Shown: positions 61,334-64,000 of the stretch, piece after piece
How the letters are laid out: each line of letters begins with the position of its first letter
Numbering within the stretch: position 1 is the first letter of the stretch
Source: an uncultured Christensenella sp.
GTDB taxonomy: Bacteria; Bacillota; Clostridia; Christensenellales; Borkfalkiaceae
Assembly: GCA_910586245.1 (NCBI GenBank)
Contig: CAJUFY010000003.1
Location: forward strand, 143,742 to 207,741
Direction of reading: 5' to 3'
DNA length: 64,000 bases
Notes under the pieces: generated by a model
Databases searched by the model: none
What the model was told of the DNA's origin: nothing
What the model saw: the letters and a program-made list of their open reading frames with translations, nothing else
Position numbers and translations under genes: made by a program

Positions 61334-62536
61334 TCAACAGATTTTGAATTGTGCGGCAAGTCCCCCCTCGCTCGTTTCGCGGTAACGTTCGCTCAAATCC
61401 TTACCCGTTTCGTACATCGTTTTCACAATGAGATCGAAGGAAATTTTGCGCGTGCCCGCAAGCACGTGCGCAAGTTCCGCGCCGTCGAGCGCGCGCATTG
61501 CGGCGACGGCGTTCCGTTCGATGCAGGGAATCTGCACGTATCCTTCGATCGGATCGCACGTGAGCCCCAACTGATGTTCGAGCGCGATTTCCGCCGCATA
61601 CTCCGTCTCTTCGAGCGTGTACCTCGAAATCCTGCACGCCGCCGCGGTCGCCATCGCCGTCGCGGTACCGATCTCCGCCTGACAGCCCGCTTCCGCCCCG
61701 CTCACGCTCGCGTTGGTCTTGACGACGTTCCCCACAAGCCCCGCAACGGCAAGCGCGGATACGACCGTATCGTCGCTTAGACCGTATTTATCCGCAAGAT
61801 AGGCAAGCACCGCGGGCAACACGCCGCTCGCACCGCAGGTAGGCGCGGTTACGATGGTTCCACCGCTCGCGTTTTCTTCGGCAGTCGCAAACGCAAAACT
61901 GCTCAAAATGCGCTTTTCCCGCTCCGTCACGCCTTCCCCTTCCACGGGAAGGGATAAGGTAGACGCTTTGCGTTTGACGTGAAGCTTCCCGGGCAATTCG
62001 CCCGTTTTACGCAAACCGACCGCAATCGTTTCGCGCATCGTGCGCCAAATCGCACGCAGATACTCTTTGATCGATTCCCCTTCGAATCGGAACACGACGT
62101 CGTCCAGTCCGCAATCTTCGCACTGGCAATACTCGCGGATTTCCGCAAAATTCCGAAAAGGATATACTTCCTGTTCCGCCTGACGCGTTTCTCCGAGCAA
62201 TAAAATACTGCCGCCGCCGACCGAAAGATAAGTTCTGCCGCAAATGACTTTGCCGTCTTTCGCGCATGCGAAAAGCTCCATCGTATTCGGATGCGGGAGA
62301 TCGGTTTTTTCACAGTCAAACACGATCTCCGTTTTGCGCGGTGCAAACACGCCCGAAATCGCTTCGTCGGTCAGATGTCCTTTCCCCGTGTGCGCCAGCG
62401 ATCCGTACAGAACCGCGCGAAACGAGTGCGCCTGCGGACAGAGCGACAAAAATTCCCGCGCGGCGCGCTCGGGCGCCATCGTGTGCGAACTGGAAGGTCC
62501 CTTCCCGATTTTATATAATTCTCTTAAAGACTGCAT
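61334..62536 (-). CDS. sdaA: L-serine ammonia-lyase, single-chain, iron-sulphur type
   Basis: A 400-residue enzyme making pyruvate and ammonia from L-serine. The beta-domain start LYKIGKGPSSSHTMAPERAA (about 7-26) and alpha-domain with PTCGASGVLPAVL (about 231-243), AGCQAEIG (about 281-288) and a third cysteine in HQLGLTCDPIEGYVQIPC carry the [4Fe-4S] ligands. The two domains, separate genes in many Bacillota, are one chain here. It is oxygen-labile in known members, fitting an anaerobe. The ACT domain usual for regulation is shortened. Confidence 0.93.
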   Translation of the reverse strand: MQSLRELYKIGKGPSSSHTMAPERAAREFLSLCPQAHSFRAVLYGSLAHTGKGHLTDEAISGVFAPRKTEIVFDCEKTDLPHPNTMELFACAKDGKVICGRTYLSVGGGSILLLGETRQAEQEVYPFRNFAEIREYCQCEDCGLDDVVFRFEGESIKEYLRAIWRTMRETIAVGLRKTGELPGKLHVKRKASTLSLPVEGEGVTEREKRILSSFAFATAEENASGGTIVTAPTCGASGVLPAVLAYLADKYGLSDDTVVSALAVAGLVGNVVKTNASVSGAEAGCQAEIGTATAMATAAACRISRYTLEETEYAAEIALEHQLGLTCDPIEGYVQIPCIERNAVAAMRALDGAELAHVLAGTRKISFDLIVKTMYETGKDLSERYRETSEGGLAAQFKIC

Positions 62537-62586
62537 CCGATTCCTCCCGTCTGTTTTTTCGGATAATTGCGCATACTGTTTGCGCT

Positions 62587-62880
62587 ATGACGGTACTGTA
62601 TATTTTATTTTTGGTATATATTCTTGCAATCAATTTCTACGCGTGGAGACTGCTGAAAACTCAACGCGACAGTTGGGAAGACGGCGGCCCCGCGCAAAAG
62701 GGAGACGGCAAACTCATTCTTTCGGCAATCATGGGCGGAGCGATTGCCATTTACGTTTCTATGTTCTTAATGCGTTTCCGCCTCAGCAATCTGTTGCTGA
62801 TGATTTTAATGCCTTTGCTCGCCGTGATCAATCTGTATTGTTTCTTCCTCGGATTCCGCGGAATTTACTTTTTCTTTTAA
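62587..62880 (+). CDS. Small membrane protein, DUF1294-like
   Basis: A 97-residue protein with helices at about 2-19, 44-62 and 70-95. The segment SAIMGGAIAIYVSMFLMRFRL resembles the GGxxGxxxxMxxFrHK region of DUF1294 proteins, but the HK pair is not kept. The ribosome site is poor and it diverges from sdaA with only 50 bases between. Function unknown. Confidence 0.55.
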   Translation: MTVLYILFLVYILAINFYAWRLLKTQRDSWEDGGPAQKGDGKLILSAIMGGAIAIYVSMFLMRFRLSNLLLMILMPLLAVINLYCFFLGFRGIYFFF

Positions 62881-62883
62881 CCT

Positions 62884-63705
62884 TCAGAATTTCGCATGCG
62901 CTTCCAGCCATTTCGCGACGCCGTCCTCTTCGCAGTAACCGATGACGCCCGTCGCCTTTTCCTTAAGCCACCCGTCTGCGTTTTGTACGGCGTACTTTTC
63001 GTCGCAGACGTCGAACATATCCGAATCGTTGGAAGAATCCCCGAAACATACGACCCGATCGCAACCGAGTTTATATTTCACCAAAGAAACCGCGTTCGCC
63101 TTGGTTGCTTCGCGCGGTGATATTTCCATCCAGAAATCGTTCTGATAGGTTTCCTGATGAAATATACAGATGATTCGCGCGTCGTATTTCAAAATATTCC
63201 ATACGCGTTCGATCTGTTCGCGCGAACCGATACATTTAAAATAAAACGTTTCCCCGTCCAGCAGAGCGCTTTCCGTTTGCACCGGAAGCAGGCGGAAATC
63301 CCCTCTTCTTCTGTTTAAAAAACGCGCCATGCCCGCCGTTTCGCTGCCCTCCATCCAAACGATCCGTTCGTCGCTGCCGAACGCATTGTAGGCAAACGGC
63401 AAAATACCGTGTTCCCGCAAAACGGAAAGAACGTAGCCCTTCACGTCGCCTTGAAAAAGAACGGCGCGCAGGATTTCTTTGGTCGTAAAATTGTAGACCA
63501 GTCCGCCGTTATAAAGCACGACCGGTTCGACGATGCGAAGCCCTTCTACCGCACGGCGGGCGCTCGCGGCGGAACGCGCCGTCGCATAAGTAAAACACAT
63601 GCCTGCATCGATCAAGCGGTTTACGTGCTCTGCCGTATATCCCGATATCCGCTCCTCTTTGGTGAGCATCGTTCCGTCAAGATCACTCACGAATAAAGTT
63701 TTCAT
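62884..63705 (-). CDS. HAD-superfamily (Cof-type) phosphatase
   Basis: A 273-residue HAD hydrolase: motif I FVSDLDGTML (Asp8/Asp10), a C2B cap domain (about 85-190), conserved Lys in KANAVSLVKYKLG and motif III GDSSNDSDMF (about 220-229). Cof-type enzymes dephosphorylate sugar phosphates, FMN or similar small molecules in the cytoplasm. Typical length. It ends three bases from the DUF1294-like gene, convergent. Confidence 0.9.
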   Translation of the reverse strand: MKTLFVSDLDGTMLTKEERISGYTAEHVNRLIDAGMCFTYATARSAASARRAVEGLRIVEPVVLYNGGLVYNFTTKEILRAVLFQGDVKGYVLSVLREHGILPFAYNAFGSDERIVWMEGSETAGMARFLNRRRGDFRLLPVQTESALLDGETFYFKCIGSREQIERVWNILKYDARIICIFHQETYQNDFWMEISPREATKANAVSLVKYKLGCDRVVCFGDSSNDSDMFDVCDEKYAVQNADGWLKEKATGVIGYCEEDGVAKWLEAHAKF

Positions 63706-63900
63706 ACTTCGCCTTTTCTTTCATGAATATACTTTATATGATTATAACATAAGCCGATCCGAATCGTAACGTTTTCACGTAAAATATTTTTTGAAACGCA
63801 AAAATATCGGCTTGTTTTATCATACGAAAAAGATAAAAAAAACGCAAGTTTTTTCTATGGAATTTTTCGGAAAAAATTGCGGAATAATGGTTGAAATCGT

Positions 63901-63929
63901 TTGACTTCTGAAATGAATTTTGATAGAAT
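63901..63929 (+). promoter_or_regulatory. Promoter of tRNA-Gly
   Basis: TTGACT (63901-63906) and TAGAAT (63924-63929), 17-base spacer, 18 bases before the tRNA. The rest of 63706-63900 is AT-rich with no gene seen. Confidence 0.75.
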
Positions 63930-63947
63930 AGACAAGCGTTGACGAAT

Positions 63948-64000
63948 GCGGGTGTAGTTCAATGGTAGAATCCCAGCCTTCCAAGCTGGTCGCGTGGGTC
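63948..64000 (+). tRNA. tRNA-Gly(TCC), 5' part
   Basis: GCGGGTG acceptor strand, D arm TAGTTCAATGGTAGAA, anticodon stem CCAGC-CTTCCAA-GCTGG with anticodon TCC, and start of the T arm; cut by the window edge. Confidence 0.93.

Overview
The window looks like chromosome from an anaerobic, low-to-middle GC Bacillota of the class Clostridia, probably an uncultured gut lineage. Supporting signs are the LL-diaminopimelate aminotransferase route to lysine, a T-box leader on thrS, an L20-type leader on infC-rpmI-rplT with an AUU start, type III pantothenate kinase beside an ECF transporter subunit, single-chain iron-sulphur serine dehydratase, DUF4364 and TSCPD proteins, a YtxC-like protein, and many sigma-A promoters with exactly 17-base spacers. 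The species cannot be named from sequence alone.

Layout. 1-6600: a leftward operon purA-dapF-pyrG-dapL-malQ (malQ cut by the window edge), then a zinc-ribbon NUDIX gene and a ferritin-like gene. 6727-15125: a tRNA-Ser(UGA) gene split exactly at its anticodon loop by an 8.3-kb tyrosine-integrase element. The element carries its own complete tRNA-Ser(UGA), paired integrase arm-type repeats at both ends, regulators, and a lipoprotein cargo run. 15126 to about 22700: a second accessory block with a large serine recombinase, an HUH rolling-circle-type Rep, a series of large imperfect palindromes, twin hairpins with the same loop and different stems, and cargo (nucleotidyltransferase, zinc-ribbon proteins, flavin-binding protein, broken pnuC, HExxH protein, HEPN-like protein).

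22738-33070: an ABC transporter with its two-component system, a divergent 1404-residue membrane-anchored M60-type peptidase with sugar-binding-like domains (a mucin-attack candidate), and a small membrane protein. 33086-34984: hpt, a hotdog thioesterase and an aldo/keto reductase. 35090-41968: the best candidate for an undescribed system. It comprises an HD-domain nucleotidase-like gene, a TIR-NACHT-pentapeptide-WD40 protein in the same operon, and a convergent membrane protein with Rossmann (TrkA-N-like) and RyR-like domains. This resembles NLR-like antiphage immunity coupled to a possible nucleotide-gated membrane effector.

42110-64000: tRNA-Ser(GGA), clpB, proA-yebC-trmH, infC-rpmI-rplT, T-box-thrS, leuS, a RimK-like ligase, hom-coaX-ECF transporter, NUDIX, an HPr-like protein without its active histidine, DUF4364, TSCPD, sdaA, a HAD phosphatase, and a tRNA-Gly cut by the right edge. 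Outside the accessory blocks the gene order is ordinary housekeeping.
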